Assembly: GCA_024758765.1 (NCBI GenBank)
Contig: CP101406.1
Span: 496,001 to 560,000, forward strand
Direction of reading: 5' to 3'
DNA: 64,000 bases
Source: Mycobacterium sp. SVM_VP21
GTDB lineage: Bacteria > Actinomycetota > Actinomycetes > Mycobacteriales > Mycobacteriaceae
Under the pieces are notes generated by a model. That model had not been told where the DNA came from and searched no databases. It worked only from the letters and a program-made list of their open reading frames with translations. Of this stretch, positions 1 to 10,457 are shown one piece after another (within the stretch, counting starts at the first letter, position 1; the number at the start of each line of letters is the position of its first letter). Both the position numbers and the translations under genes were made by a program.

Positions 1-29
1 CCAGGGGCCGGGGTGGGCTGAGCCAGCTG

Positions 30-446
30 ATGAGCCTGCCGGAGGGACTGGCGCAGATGGTGGCCGACTTCGCCGAAGTCGAAGGACAGGACAAGCTGCG
101 GCTGCTGCTCGAATTCGCCGACGAACTGCCCGAGCTGCCCGATGAGCTGACCGAATCCGCCATGGAACCGGTACCGGAGTGCCAGTCGCCGTTGTTCCTG
201 CATGTCGATGCCGCAGACCGGCAGCGGGTGCGGCTGTATTTCAGCGCGCCTGTAGAGGCACCGACGACGCGCGGCTTCGCATCGATTTGGGCCGCCGGCC
301 TGGACGGCGAACCGGCCGACGTCATCCTGGGCGTGCCGGAGGATTTCGCGTCTCGGCTGGGATTGGCCGCACTGATCAGTCCGCTGCGGCTGCGGGGTAT
401 GTCGGCCATGTTGACCCGCATCAAGCGGCATTTACGCGCCGCGTAA
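30..446 (+). CDS. SufE-family cysteine desulfuration protein
   Basis: The 138-residue product matches the SufE/CsdE fold family, whose members take sulfane sulfur from a cysteine desulfurase and pass it to Fe-S assembly. The family's acceptor cysteine lies in a C-Q-S-x-L motif, seen here as P-E-C-Q-S-P-L-F-L near residue 51. Length is normal for the family. The ATG at 30 begins directly after the window edge, so the spacing to the upstream gene (a rhodanese, sseA, in M. tuberculosis) cannot be judged. Its position directly before accA3 is the Rv3284-Rv3285 arrangement. The function is inferred from family and synteny. Confidence 0.85.
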   Translation: MSLPEGLAQMVADFAEVEGQDKLRLLLEFADELPELPDELTESAMEPVPECQSPLFLHVDAADRQRVRLYFSAPVEAPTTRGFASIWAAGLDGEPADVILGVPEDFASRLGLAALISPLRLRGMSAMLTRIKRHLRAA

Positions 447-504
447 GGGGCACTGGAACAGGTTCAGCGGTCGCGCTTTACACTGCCTGAAGCTAGATTC
501 TTAA

Positions 505-2331
<1,827 letters not shown>

Positions 2332-2336
2332 CCGAC

Positions 2337-2732
2337 ATAGAACCGATCGAGATCAACGCCGGCCCGTGGTATCTGCGGATACCACGGGCCGACGATCGTA
2401 TCGACGACCGTGTGACTCTGGCCGACCTCGGTGAGACCGACCCGGACTACGTCGCGAAGGCGGAATCAGGCTGGGCCGATGACTCGGGCTATCTCTGGGC
2501 AGTCTGCGAACCGACGACGGGGGAACTGTTGGCCGAGGTGACGCTGAATCCCGCCTCGGGCGAGATCACCAGTCGGCACCGGCCAGGTTATGGCCCGGCA
2601 GCACTGACCGGGACGCAGGCGGTGTCCCGGTTCGCTGCGGGCGCGTTAGGTCTGACGCCGGTGATGACCGGCGTGGGTGGTGCGGCTTCGCCCGACGAAA
2701 ACCCAGGTCAAGCCGCCGATCGCCAACGCTAG
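2337..2732 (+). CDS. Small conserved mycobacterial protein downstream of accA3 (start uncertain)
   Basis: A frame with good mycobacterial codon use opens 5 bp after accA3 and runs to 2732. It reads E-P-I-E-I-N-A-G-P-W-Y-L-R at its front, which I recall as the start of a conserved mycobacterial protein of this place, sometimes annotated as an acetyltransferase. The codon expected to be ATG is ATA at 2337. The first ordinary start in frame is GTG 2412, which would drop about 25 residues that look coding. No acetyl-CoA-binding motif is clear, so the enzymatic label is not supported. The 3' end overlaps the convergent membrane-protein gene by 87 bp. Confidence 0.55.
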   Translation: MEPIEINAGPWYLRIPRADDRIDDRVTLADLGETDPDYVAKAESGWADDSGYLWAVCEPTTGELLAEVTLNPASGEITSRHRPGYGPAALTGTQAVSRFAAGALGLTPVMTGVGGAASPDENPGQAADRQR

Positions 2733-2930
2733 GACCGCGATACCGAAGCCCAGCGTCCACCCAGCGTCGTGCTGCGCGGCGGCGCTCATGAAGCCCACCA
2801 ATGCCAGCGCCGCCATCAGCAGCATGGCCAATCCCGGCAACTCACGGCGGTCCTTGAACACCAGTCCGGCCCGCGGCTGGGTCGTACGCCTCTGATCGAT
2901 TCCCTCATCGGTGTCGCTGATGTCGCTCAT
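2646..2930 (-). CDS. Small two-helix membrane protein
   Basis: The 94-residue product starts M-S-D-I-S-D-T and has a charged, probably cytoplasmic N-terminal third followed by two hydrophobic segments (about residues 32-52 and 58-78) and a basic tail. AAGGGG lies before ATG 2930. It resembles in size and layout the small membrane proteins that accompany the mycobacterial sigF locus, but I cannot name the family. It is convergent with, and overlaps, the gene following accA3. Its upstream side is the 55-bp repeat tract. Confidence 0.6.
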   Translation of the reverse strand: MSDISDTDEGIDQRRTTQPRAGLVFKDRRELPGLAMLLMAALALVGFMSAAAQHDAGWTLGFGIAVLALAIGGLTWVFVGRSRTTHAGHHRRQT

Positions 2931-3035
2931 GAGGCCCCTTGTACCCTCGCCGCTGCGGCCCGAAACCCGCTGCGCTGATGTCGACGACCTTCCCGGGCAA
3001 GCGGGTGGGCCCACACCGCCGGGGAGTGCCCCCAT

Positions 3036-3175
3036 TCGCCCGGCTCCGCCGCGCTCGCAGTCGCCGCTGCGCTGATGGCGGCGACCTGCTGCGCCCGGCT
3101 CCGCCGCGCTCGCAGTCGCCGCTGCGCTGATGGCGGCGACCTGCTGCGCCCGGCTCCGCCGCGCTCGCAGTCGCC
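3036..3175 (+). repeat. 55-bp tandem repeat tract
   Basis: Two identical 55-bp units (3066-3120 and 3121-3175) follow a partial copy (about 3036-3065). A diverged copy of the unit's front half is visible at about 2969-2991. Each unit is rich in CGCTGCGC, CCGGCTCCGCCGCGCTC and related strings. The last copy ends directly against the stop codon of the F420-type oxidoreductase gene on the other strand. No reading frame is supported across it. Confidence 0.85.
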
Positions 3176-4159
3176 TTAAGGTGCGTCGCGCAGCGCCGCC
3201 AGCAGCGGCTCTGCGGCCTCCTTGAGGAAGGCTTCCTGGGTCTCCCCGCCGATCTGGATCAGCGCGATGTCGGTGAAACCGGCGTCGCGGTAGGCGCCGA
3301 CGGCGTCGACGATTGCGTCCAGTTCCGGCCCACACGGTATGGCCCCGGCAACGTCGCGCGGCTGCACGTAGCGGGTGGCGGCCGCGAACGCCGCCGGTGT
3401 CGGCAGCTCGGAATTGACCGACCAGCCGCCGCCGAACCAGCGGAATTGCCGGTGGGCGCGCTGTATTGCCTTATCCCGGTCGAGATCCCAGCACACTGGT
3501 AACTGCCCGATGACGCGCCCACCCGCCAATCCGGCCGCCTGCCGTGCGGCGTGCCAGGACTGGACCAGATCCCGGTCGGGCTGCACCGCGATCAGGTGAT
3601 CGGCAGCCGCGGCGAATCTGTCGACGCCTTTGGGCCCCGACATGGCCACGGCCAACGCGACCGGGATGTCCGGCAGGTCCCAGAGCCGCGCCTGGTCGAC
3701 TTCGAAATGGTCGCCGTGGTGGTCAACCGTCTCCCCCATCAGCAGCTCGCGGATGATCTTGATGGCTTCACCGAGCATGGCTTGCCTGCGCACTACGTTC
3801 GGCCACCCCGCGCCCGTCACGATGTGCTCGTTGAGGTTCTCCCCGCTGCCCAGCCCCAGGGTGAACCGGCCCTCGGCCAGAATCTGCACGGTGGCAGCCT
3901 GCTGGGCCACGACCGCCGGGTGATAGCGCATCGTCGGGCAGGTGACGTAGCTGTAAAGGCCTATGTCTTGAGTGGCGTGCGCGACCGCGCCCAGCAGCGC
4001 CCACGCGTTGGGAGCGTGGCCCTGCGACACCAGCCACGGCGAAAAATGATCGCTGCACACCGCGAAGTCGAAACCGCGTTCCTCGGCGGCAACGGCGTAG
4101 CCGACCAGCTCTGCGGGCCCGCTCTGTTCGGTCATCAGGGTGTAGCCGAAGCGTGTCAT
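3176..4159 (-). CDS. LLM-class F420-dependent oxidoreductase
   Basis: The 327-residue protein belongs to the luciferase-like TIM-barrel family that uses deazaflavin F420 in mycobacteria. The N-terminus M-T-R-F-G-Y-T-L-M, the C-S-D-H-F block and the G-L-G-S-G-E-N-L-N-E-H glycine region near residue 105 are typical of the F420-dependent subgroup that includes glucose-6-phosphate dehydrogenase-like enzymes. The substrate is unknown. The open frame extends upstream to 4252, but ATG 4159 matches the family N-terminus and avoids the divergent gene. The TAA stop (3176-3178) abuts the tandem repeats. Confidence 0.85.
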   Translation of the reverse strand: MTRFGYTLMTEQSGPAELVGYAVAAEERGFDFAVCSDHFSPWLVSQGHAPNAWALLGAVAHATQDIGLYSYVTCPTMRYHPAVVAQQAATVQILAEGRFTLGLGSGENLNEHIVTGAGWPNVVRRQAMLGEAIKIIRELLMGETVDHHGDHFEVDQARLWDLPDIPVALAVAMSGPKGVDRFAAAADHLIAVQPDRDLVQSWHAARQAAGLAGGRVIGQLPVCWDLDRDKAIQRAHRQFRWFGGGWSVNSELPTPAAFAAATRYVQPRDVAGAIPCGPELDAIVDAVGAYRDAGFTDIALIQIGGETQEAFLKEAAEPLLAALRDAP

Positions 4160-4251
4160 GCTGCCGGAATACCCAACGGCCGACCACCGAAACGGCACGG
4201 CGCCGTTTGGCGCGGTCCCGGTGGCGGGTATCCGCAAGCGTGCGCACCGCA

Positions 4252-5247
4252 ATGATCCCCACCGAACCTCGACTGCCCGCCGCGTGCGGGCCGTTGTCTG
4301 CGACGGTGTGCGGCCTCTTGCGTCGGCCCGCCGGCGCGGCCGCTGAGCTCATCGCCCCGACCACCGGCACCGACCCGTACGGCCGCGACCTGCAACTGGC
4401 GCTCTACGTCTGCTACGAGTTGCATTACCGCGGGTTCGCCGATGTCGACCCCGGTTGGGAGTGGGACGCCACCCTATTGGGACTACGCACGCAACTCGAA
4501 CGCGCGTTCCTCGCCCGTGTGCGTCGCGATGTCGGAGTGATACCGCCAGACGCGACGGCCGATGCCGAAATGGATGCCGCGTCAACCGAGCCCGTGCACG
4601 GCGCCGGACCCTCGTGGTATCTGCGCGATCACGGCACCTGGGAGCAGGCTCGCGAGTACTTCGTCCACCGATCGCTGTACCACCTCAAGGAGGGCGATCC
4701 GCACGCCTGGATCATCCCGCGCCTGACCGGCCAGGCCAAGGCGTCGTTTGTCGCGGTCGAATTCGACGAGTACGGCGCCGGGCGGGGTCCGCGGGTGCAC
4801 CAGCAGCTCTTCGCCGACCTGCTCACCGCGGCCGGGCTGGATGCCGGTTACCTCGCCTACCTCGATGTTGTCCCTGCCGAGTCGCTGGCGGTGGTGAATC
4901 TGATGTCGCTGTTCGGGTTGCATCGCCGCTGGCGGGGTGCGGCCGCCGGACACTTCGCGGCCACCGAGATCACCTCACCTCCGGGCTCGAGCCGGTTGGT
5001 CGCGGCGCTGCGGCGGATGGGCGCGCCGGAGCCGTGCGTAGCGTTCTACGCCGAGCACGTCGAGGCCGACGCGGTACACGAGCAGGTGGTGCGCAATGAC
5101 GTGATCGGCCACCTGTTGGACGAGAATCCGCATTTGGAGACCGATGTCGTATTCGGTATCCGAGCTCTCGGCGCCGTGGAAAATCGGCTCGCCGACGTGA
5201 TGGCATCAGCCTGGTCAGCGGGGCGCTCGTCACTGCTCGGGACGTGA
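4252..5247 (+). CDS. Iron-containing redox enzyme family protein (heme-oxygenase-like fold)
   Basis: The roughly 331-residue protein resembles the HO-like helical, metal-binding proteins annotated as iron-containing redox enzymes (PqqC/CADD relatives). Candidate metal ligands are spread over conserved-looking blocks: E-Y-F-V-H-R-S-L-Y-H-L, V-A-V-E-F-D-E-Y-G, and H-V-E-A-D-A-V-H-E near the C-terminus, the last being a common His/Glu signature of this family. The start is not certain: ATG 4252 (M-I-P-T-E-P) is preferred, and GTG 4240 is possible; the frame continues further upstream into the divergent gene. The substrate cannot be told. Confidence 0.65.
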   Translation: MIPTEPRLPAACGPLSATVCGLLRRPAGAAAELIAPTTGTDPYGRDLQLALYVCYELHYRGFADVDPGWEWDATLLGLRTQLERAFLARVRRDVGVIPPDATADAEMDAASTEPVHGAGPSWYLRDHGTWEQAREYFVHRSLYHLKEGDPHAWIIPRLTGQAKASFVAVEFDEYGAGRGPRVHQQLFADLLTAAGLDAGYLAYLDVVPAESLAVVNLMSLFGLHRRWRGAAAGHFAATEITSPPGSSRLVAALRRMGAPEPCVAFYAEHVEADAVHEQVVRNDVIGHLLDENPHLETDVVFGIRALGAVENRLADVMASAWSAGRSSLLGT

Positions 5248-5333
5248 AAATTAAGGTTTCACTGGGATTTTCCAGAAATTGTCGGGCACCTCTTGGCCAA
5301 TCGCTGCGGGCCTCGGTAACGTCTGGTTTCTCC

Positions 5334-5433
5334 GGTTGAGTTCACAGCCGCAGTGAAACGTCACCGCGTAAACGCAGCCCCGGAAGTGATTACGTTGACG
5401 TGATCCAACAGCACGATTCGTCGACTGATGGAG
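5334..5433 (+). promoter_or_regulatory. Leader shared with the second STAS gene
   Basis: Two blocks in front of the STAS gene at 5441 recur in front of the STAS gene at 20523. GGTTGAGTTCACAGCC (5334-5349) matches GGTTGAGTTAACAGCC (20387-20402). TCGACTGATGGAG (5421-5433), which contains the GGAG ribosome-binding site, is identical to 20503-20515. The rest of both leaders differs. No GGGTA -10 box is visible, so the sigma factor is not known. Confidence 0.5.
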
Positions 5434-5440
5434 CCACAGC

Positions 5441-5878
5441 ATGACGATCAACAAGATTACTCAGAGCGCTTTTGCCACTCCGGCAACGGAAGCCACCCAA
5501 GTTTGGCGCAATCACACCGCCAAGTTCACCGTTCATTGGGGTCGCTCCGGAGCCGTCGTCGCCGTAGATGGAGAGATCGACGCGGCGAACGCCAGCCCAT
5601 TCGCGGACTATGCCAAACGGTGCGCCGAGTGCTGCGAATGGCTGGTGGTGGACCTATCTGAGCTGACATTCATTGGAACCACCGGATTTTCAGCTCTTCA
5701 GTCGATCAGCGCGCAGTGTTCCGGCGCGCAGACCAATCTGAAGGTGGTTCCGAGTCCCGCACTGTCCACTCTGCTGCGGATCTGCGATCCACACTCTCGG
5801 CTTCCGCTGGTGCCCTCGCTGAGGGACGCGTTGGCAGAGGTCCAACGGCCCGGTCGGCCGCTTCGCCTCGTCCCGTGA
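5441..5878 (+). CDS. STAS-domain anti-sigma factor antagonist
   Basis: This 145-residue protein is a single STAS domain of the anti-anti-sigma (RsbV/SpoIIAA) type, which binds an RsbW-type kinase in its unphosphorylated form and frees the sigma factor. The central strand-loop E-L-T-F-I-G-T-T-G-F-S-A-L near residue 75 is the phosphorylation loop, with Thr or Ser available. The stretch A-K-R-C-A-E-C-C-E-W-L-V-V-D is nearly repeated in the paralogue at 20523. GGAG in the leader sets ATG 5441. The gene converges on katE with 9 bp between stops. Which anti-sigma factor it serves is inferred, not shown. Confidence 0.85.
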   Translation: MTINKITQSAFATPATEATQVWRNHTAKFTVHWGRSGAVVAVDGEIDAANASPFADYAKRCAECCEWLVVDLSELTFIGTTGFSALQSISAQCSGAQTNLKVVPSPALSTLLRICDPHSRLPLVPSLRDALAEVQRPGRPLRLVP

Positions 5879-5887
5879 TCTAGAGGT

Positions 5888-8014
5888 CTAGGCAGGAACC
5901 GCGTCGGCAGAGCGGTTCCAGGCGCGGTGCCCGGCGAGTGCAGCGGCGAACGCGTCGAAGAACTCGTCATTCAAGTCGTCGGCCGCGGCCGTCGTCGTCA
6001 CCAACCCGGAGGCGACGACGACCGCGGTGTCCTCGGCCGGTCGCTCGGAGATGCCGGCCTTGGGCAACAGTTTGACGCCTGCCCCGAACGCCCCGATCAC
6101 CTTGAGGTGCTTGTAGGCCTCCGCGACGAAGTGCACCGCATACCCATCGCCGGACAACGCCTCCACCGCGTCTGGCCCGCACGGCACGACCACCGCGTCG
6201 TAGAGCACCGACGCCATCGTCGTGAAGGCCCGGTCGACACCCAGTCGGCCGCCCGAACCCCCGGCCAGTTCACCGCCGGCGATCGGCGCCAGCACTTCGG
6301 CGATCGCGCCGCGTTCCCGCATCGCCGCGACGAACCGTTCGACACCCACCACGTCCACACCGTCGGCGGCCAGCACCGCGATCTTGCGGCTTTCGATGCC
6401 GGGCGGGTCCTCGTCGGCCGGGGTACCGGTGTCGCTCAGCTGCGAGAGCGCCGGCGACAGCACCACCTCGTCGACGGGCTTCTCGCCGGGCGCATCCAGG
6501 CCCAGTTTCTCGGCCACCTGGCGCGCCAGATCGTGGTCGACCATGTTCAGCTGTTCGACAGCGCGCTGCCGGATCTCGACGTGTTCGCATTTCCCCAGTT
6601 CAAAGGCGTAGGCGGCGACGATGTGTCTCGCTTCGGGCGCGGTCATACTTCGGTAGAACATCCGCGCTTGGCCGTAGTGGTTCTCGAAGCTCGCGGCGCG
6701 CTTGCGGATCTTGGCCCCGTCCACCTTCTCGGTGTAGTGCCGGAACACGCCCTCGTCCGCCAGGGCCGGGCAGCCACCGCCCAACGAATTCTTGTAGTAG
6801 CTGGACTTTCCCCGCGGTATCGCCTGTTGGCCGTAGCCGTCGTGCTGGTTGTTGCGTACCTGGGCCACCGGCCGGTTGATCGGCAACTGAGCAAAGTTCG
6901 GTCCACCGAGCCGGATCAACTGCGTATCCAGGTAGGAGAAGTTGCGGAACTGCAGCAACGGGTCGTTGGTGAAGTCGATTCCCGGCACGACGTTGGCCGT
7001 GCAGAACGCCACCTGCTCGGTTTCGGCGAAGAAGTTCTCCGGGTTGCGGTTGAGCACCATCTTGCCGACCGGGCGCACTGGAACCTGTTCTTCGGGAATG
7101 ATTTTGGTGGCGTCCAATAGGTCGAAGTCGAACTTGAACTCCTCGGCTTCGGCAACCAGCTGCACTCCAAGTTCCCATTCCGGAAATTGACCGGCCTCGA
7201 TGGCGTCCCACAGATCGCGCCGGTTGAAGTCGGGGTCCTTGCCGGCGATCTTCTGGCATTCGTCCCAGATCAGCGAATGCACGCCGAGCTTCGGCTTCCA
7301 GTGGAACTTCACGAACGTTCCTTCGCCGCTTGCATTCACGAAGCGGAAGGTGTGCACGCCGAAGCCCTGCATCATCCGGTAGCTGCGCGGCAGAGCACGG
7401 TCCGACATCAGCCACATGATGGCGTGCAGCGTCTCGGGCTGCAGCGACACGAAGTCCCACAGCGTGTCGTGAGCGGACTGGGCCTGCGGAATCTCGTTGT
7501 CCGGCTCTGGTTTCACCGCATGCACAAAGTCGGGAAACTTGATGCCGTCCTGAATGAAGAAAACCGGAAAGTTGTTGCCCACCAGATCGTAGTTGCCCGC
7601 CTCGGTGTAGAACTTGGTGGCGAATCCGCGTACGTCACGCACGGTGTCGGCCGAACCGCGCGAGCCGGCCACGGTGGAGAACCGCACGAACACCGGCGTC
7701 CTGGTGCCTGGCGTGGTCAGAAAGCGTGCCGCGGTGTACTGCGCAAGCGAGTCGTCATAGGGCTCGAAATAGCCGTAGGCGCCCGCCCCGCGGGCATGCA
7801 CCACGCGTTCGGGAATCCGCTCATGATCGAAGTGGGTGATCTTCTCCCGGGCGTGAAAGTCCTCCAGCAGCGTGGGCCCACGCTCACCGACCGTCAGTGC
7901 GTCGTCGGTGTGGTCGACGCGCACCCCCTGCTGAGTCGTGAGGTATCCGGACTGCCGGTCGAACCGGTAATCGTCGAGTTGTCGCTGCTTGCCGTCACGG
8001 TCCTCGGTAGCCAC
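5888..8014 (-). CDS. katE: Large-subunit (clade 2, HPII-type) catalase
   Basis: The 708-residue protein is a monofunctional heme catalase that disproportionates hydrogen peroxide. The catalytic distal His is residue 73 ([10 protein letters not shown]), the partner Asn is in G-N-N-F-P-V-F-F (147-148), and the proximal Tyr lies in R-N-F-S-Y-L-D-T-Q. After the core, residues from about 555 form the flavodoxin/DJ-1-like C-terminal domain typical of large-subunit catalases. GTG 8014 follows GAGAGGAAAA on the minus strand. A weak SigF-like promoter (8056-8080) lies upstream. This enzyme differs from KatG, the catalase-peroxidase mycobacteria mainly use. Confidence 0.95.
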   Translation of the reverse strand: MATEDRDGKQRQLDDYRFDRQSGYLTTQQGVRVDHTDDALTVGERGPTLLEDFHAREKITHFDHERIPERVVHARGAGAYGYFEPYDDSLAQYTAARFLTTPGTRTPVFVRFSTVAGSRGSADTVRDVRGFATKFYTEAGNYDLVGNNFPVFFIQDGIKFPDFVHAVKPEPDNEIPQAQSAHDTLWDFVSLQPETLHAIMWLMSDRALPRSYRMMQGFGVHTFRFVNASGEGTFVKFHWKPKLGVHSLIWDECQKIAGKDPDFNRRDLWDAIEAGQFPEWELGVQLVAEAEEFKFDFDLLDATKIIPEEQVPVRPVGKMVLNRNPENFFAETEQVAFCTANVVPGIDFTNDPLLQFRNFSYLDTQLIRLGGPNFAQLPINRPVAQVRNNQHDGYGQQAIPRGKSSYYKNSLGGGCPALADEGVFRHYTEKVDGAKIRKRAASFENHYGQARMFYRSMTAPEARHIVAAYAFELGKCEHVEIRQRAVEQLNMVDHDLARQVAEKLGLDAPGEKPVDEVVLSPALSQLSDTGTPADEDPPGIESRKIAVLAADGVDVVGVERFVAAMRERGAIAEVLAPIAGGELAGGSGGRLGVDRAFTTMASVLYDAVVVPCGPDAVEALSGDGYAVHFVAEAYKHLKVIGAFGAGVKLLPKAGISERPAEDTAVVVASGLVTTTAAADDLNDEFFDAFAAALAGHRAWNRSADAVPA

Positions 8015-8055
8015 CGCTTTTCCTCTCGTCGGTATTTGGGAAGTCCACGGGTGGG

Positions 8056-8080
8056 TATCCCAGCCAGGTCATCCGCAAAC
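8056..8080 (-). promoter_or_regulatory. Weak SigF-like promoter before katE
   Basis: On the minus strand GTTT (8080-8077) is followed after 15 bp by GGGATA (8061-8056), a one-base variation on the GGGTA -10 box. It lies 42 bp before the katE GTG. Confidence 0.3.
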
Positions 8081-8114
8081 GGCCAGAACCATCCGCGAAC
8101 GGGAGGGGAAGAGT

Positions 8115-8795
8115 GTGAGCGCCCAATCGGCTGTGTTGTTCGACGTCGACGGCACCCTGGTCGATTCCAACTATCTGCACGTGCACGCCTGGCGGCATGC
8201 GTTCGCCGAGCTAGACCTGGAGGTGGAATCGTGGCGGATCCACCGCGCCATCGGCATGGACGGATCCGCACTGGTGCGTCTGCTGTCTGACGACGCTTCC
8301 GACGACGTCCGGCGGCGCCTCAACGAGCTGCACTCGCGGTACTATCTGCAGTCAGCGACTCTGCTGGCGCCACTGCCGGGTGCCCGGAAGCTGCTGGAAC
8401 GCATAGCTGCTCTTGGCCTTCCGGTGGTGCTGGCCACCTCGGCACCCGAGGACGAGTTGGCGGTGCTGCGCAAGGCGCTCGATTGTGACGACCTTGTCGC
8501 GGCGGTCACCTCGTCTGCCGATGTGGATGTCGCGAAGCCGAATCCCGACATCAGCGCGATTGCGCTGGAACGGGTCGGCGCAACGGCGGGGCGTGCCGTC
8601 TTCGTGGGCGACGCAGTCTGGGATGCCCAAGCGTGCGTGCGCGCCGGGGTGCCCAGCATCGGTCTACTCAGCGGCGGCGTCTCCCGCGCCGAGTTGGATA
8701 CGGCCGGTGCGACGGTAGTTTTCGACAACGCCGACGATTTACTGGAGCACCTGGATCAGACGCTGATCGCCGGCCTGGCCGACGGGCGGGGTTGA
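8115..8795 (+). CDS. HAD-superfamily phosphatase (beta-phosphoglucomutase/Gph-like)
   Basis: The 226-residue protein has all haloacid dehalogenase motifs: D-V-D-G-T (motif I, Asp10 and Asp12), T-S-A (motif II), V-A-K-P-N-P-D (motif III lysine) and F-V-G-D-A-V-W-D (motif IV). An alpha-helical cap sits between motifs I and II. Such proteins hydrolyse small phosphorylated metabolites; the substrate is not evident. GTG 8115 follows GGGAGGGG (8101-8108). The gene diverges from katE and converges on the ChaB-type gene. Confidence 0.88.
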   Translation: MSAQSAVLFDVDGTLVDSNYLHVHAWRHAFAELDLEVESWRIHRAIGMDGSALVRLLSDDASDDVRRRLNELHSRYYLQSATLLAPLPGARKLLERIAALGLPVVLATSAPEDELAVLRKALDCDDLVAAVTSSADVDVAKPNPDISAIALERVGATAGRAVFVGDAVWDAQACVRAGVPSIGLLSGGVSRAELDTAGATVVFDNADDLLEHLDQTLIAGLADGRG

Positions 8796-8810
8796 TACTG
8801 CCGTCGTCCG

Positions 8811-9224
8811 CTATTTGCCGCGGACCCGGCGGTTGTGCTTCTTGATCGCCGTGACCAGTTCAGCTTTGCGCATCGTCGATCGTCCGTGAATGTCCAGCCG
8901 GCGGGCTACGTCCAGCAGATGCTGCTTGCTGGCGTTGGCGTCGACGCCCTCCGCAGACGGTCCGGAGTTGTTCGGACCGCCGCCGGCCGCGAGCTTGTCC
9001 GACGGGCCGCGCTTCTTCTTGGGTTCCCAGTGGTCCCCCACCTTCTCAAAACTGTGCTTCAGCGCGGCATAGGCGACTCGGTGCGCACGTTGCTCGCTGC
9101 CATATTCCTTGGCGGCGGCATCGTGCGCCTTGGCGAAGGTGCGCTGCGCCTTGGCGCCGGAGCGCTGTAGCGTGCTGGGCAGCTCGCCACGCTTAACGGT
9201 GCCGCTCTTCGTCGTCTTGGGCAT
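8811..9224 (-). CDS. ChaB-family protein with C-terminal Rho-N/SAP-like motif
   Basis: The 137-residue basic protein has a ChaB domain in its N-terminal half (L-P-S-T-L-Q-R-S, F-A-K-A-H-D-A-A near residues 15-75) and, at the C-terminus, a Rho-N-terminal-like helical motif (L-L-D-V-A-R-R-L-D-I-H-G-R-S-T-M-R-K-A-E-L). The latter often binds nucleic acid. A Gly/Ser/Pro linker separates them. GGAGG before ATG 9224 excludes the upstream M-Q-S-L extension. The cellular role of ChaB in actinobacteria is unknown; its stress-gene setting suggests a stress role. Confidence 0.8.
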   Translation of the reverse strand: MPKTTKSGTVKRGELPSTLQRSGAKAQRTFAKAHDAAAKEYGSEQRAHRVAYAALKHSFEKVGDHWEPKKKRGPSDKLAAGGGPNNSGPSAEGVDANASKQHLLDVARRLDIHGRSTMRKAELVTAIKKHNRRVRGK

Positions 9225-9296
9225 GAGACCTCCAATCAGCGACTGCAATCGAGGTTGGTTACCCCGTGAAACAGCTCAGCAACCATCTGGGGGCAG

Positions 9297-9806
9297 CTAC
9301 CATCCCGTCGGGTCGACCTGCAGTGGAACGCTCGCGGGCGCTGGCCTCGCTCGGTCGTCATCCTGAATGACCGCCAGCGGGCATTGGCAGCGTGGCGTCA
9401 ATGCCGCACCGACCGAGCCCGACAATAGATGCCGCAGCCGTCGACGGCCGCTTGATCCGACGACAACCAGATCGGCTTGTCGGGACAAATCAGCCAGCAC
9501 GTCAACCGGATCGGTAAACACCACCTTGGCCTTCAGTTGCGCCGGCACGGCGCCACGGCCACTGTCACTGGCGACGTCGACGGCGTCATCGACGATCCGT
9601 TGCACGCGCCGATGCGGCAATTCGTGTTGGCCGAACACGATCCGTCGGGCCATCAGAGGTGATAACTGGGTCGAGGCCGCGTGCACCAGAGTGAGTGGTA
9701 ACGCACGGCGGTCAGCTTCCTGGGCTCCCCAGCGCACAGCGGCCCGAGACGCCGAGGATCCGTCGACGCCGACCACGATTCCGGCACTTGCAGTATTCGA
9801 AGCCAT
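9297..9806 (-). CDS. Universal stress protein, single Usp domain
   Basis: The 169-residue protein has the Usp fold with the N-terminal strand G-I-V-V-G-V-D-G-S and the ATP-binding signature G-x2-G-x9-G-S (V-V-V-G-S-S-G-R-R-R-L-R-H-L-L-S-G-S), so it is expected to bind ATP. Start ATG 9806 (M-A-S-N-T-A-S-A-G) fits the family; the frame continues upstream without support. No Shine-Dalgarno is seen, and a SigF-like promoter (9819-9843) would place the transcript start nearly on the ATG. Confidence 0.9.
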   Translation of the reverse strand: MASNTASAGIVVGVDGSSASRAAVRWGAQEADRRALPLTLVHAASTQLSPLMARRIVFGQHELPHRRVQRIVDDAVDVASDSGRGAVPAQLKAKVVFTDPVDVLADLSRQADLVVVGSSGRRRLRHLLSGSVGAALTPRCQCPLAVIQDDDRARPAPASVPLQVDPTGW

Positions 9807-9818
9807 AAAGACGGAGGT

Positions 9819-9843
9819 TAACCAGCGCGTCCTGCAGTCAAAC
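9819..9843 (-). promoter_or_regulatory. SigF-like promoter before the universal stress gene
   Basis: Minus strand GTTT (9843-9840), 16-bp spacer, GGTTA (9823-9819), one mismatch to GGGTA. Twelve bases separate it from ATG 9806, consistent with a leaderless or nearly leaderless message. Confidence 0.45.
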
Positions 9844-10193
9844 CCCGCGTCGTTCGTCGATCGGTTGCCCCAGTTTGTAAGGCTTTTCGCCGTCGACGGG
9901 CTGACCGGTCTACTGCAAGCCATCACCGGTATGGGCTAGGCGGCGGCCGTGCACGACGTTGCGCAGCATCCGATCGACGATCCCACCCGCATCGCCGATC
10001 CACTGCGCATGACCACCCGCCGCGCGCCGGATTCGCCTGTCCCCAACAACATCATCTGCGCACCTCGTTCCGTTCGCCGATGTCCCACCGAATGCCGGCA
10101 GCACCCCGCTTCCGTCGCGACCAAACGCCATTTGGCTTCCGCACGACCCTCAGGTTTCGAGAGCGGTCGAAAGGGGAACTGATGGGGGTACAG
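9844..10193. other. Intergenic stretch without a supported gene
   Basis: The 387 bp between the universal stress gene and the small membrane gene hold the usp promoter, a possible SigF-like promoter at 10153-10178 and an open plus-strand frame (9949-10182) with no ribosome-binding site and no recognisable protein. I see no RNA gene or repeat. Confidence 0.5.
10153..10178 (+). promoter_or_regulatory. Possible SigF-like promoter before the small membrane operon
   Basis: GGTTT (10153-10157), 16-bp spacer, GGGAA (10174-10178). The -10 differs from GGGTA at one base; the same GGGAA variant appears before the CsbD gene. Confidence 0.35.
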
Positions 10194-10442
10194 ATGAATG
10201 GAGGGCGGATGCGAATCGGTGGATTGGCCGGGACTTTTGTGCTGATCTGGCTGCTGATCGGCGTGTTCGCCGCTTGGCAGCGCGACTATTTCCATGGCAG
10301 CCAAACCAGTTGTGCAAATGCTGGAACCATCGCTGTCACCACGTTGGCGGGTCCGTTGAACTATCTCGGGTTCAACCCGGTTGTGTCCGACTGCCATTTG
10401 CCGCAGCCCTCTTCGTTGGGTGCGGTCGGTTTGATTGTGTGA
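10194..10442 (+). CDS. Small membrane or exported protein
   Basis: The 82-residue product (M-N-G-G-R-M-R-I-G-G-L) has one strong hydrophobic segment at about residues 7-26 with W-L-L-I-G-V-F-A-A-W, then a short outer part with two cysteines (T-S-C-A-N and S-D-C-H-L) that could pair. GGGGG (10184-10188) favours ATG 10194, although ATGs at 10182 and 10209 are also in frame. The next gene, encoding a DUF6131 protein, starts 15 bp downstream, so the two probably form an operon. The family is not recognised with certainty. Confidence 0.65.
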   Translation: MNGGRMRIGGLAGTFVLIWLLIGVFAAWQRDYFHGSQTSCANAGTIAVTTLAGPLNYLGFNPVVSDCHLPQPSSLGAVGLIV

Positions 10443-10457
10443 GAGAAGGGATTGGTA

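Noticed and set aside
1..29. C-terminal end of an upstream rhodanese (sseA)
   Set aside because: Only seven codons would be in the window, too little to support a call.
3036..3175. CRISPR-like array
   Set aside because: Units are adjacent tandem copies without unique spacers, and no cas gene is present.
9949..10182. 77-codon plus-strand frame upstream of the small membrane gene
   Set aside because: No ribosome-binding site, unusual composition, and overlap with a promoter-like element.
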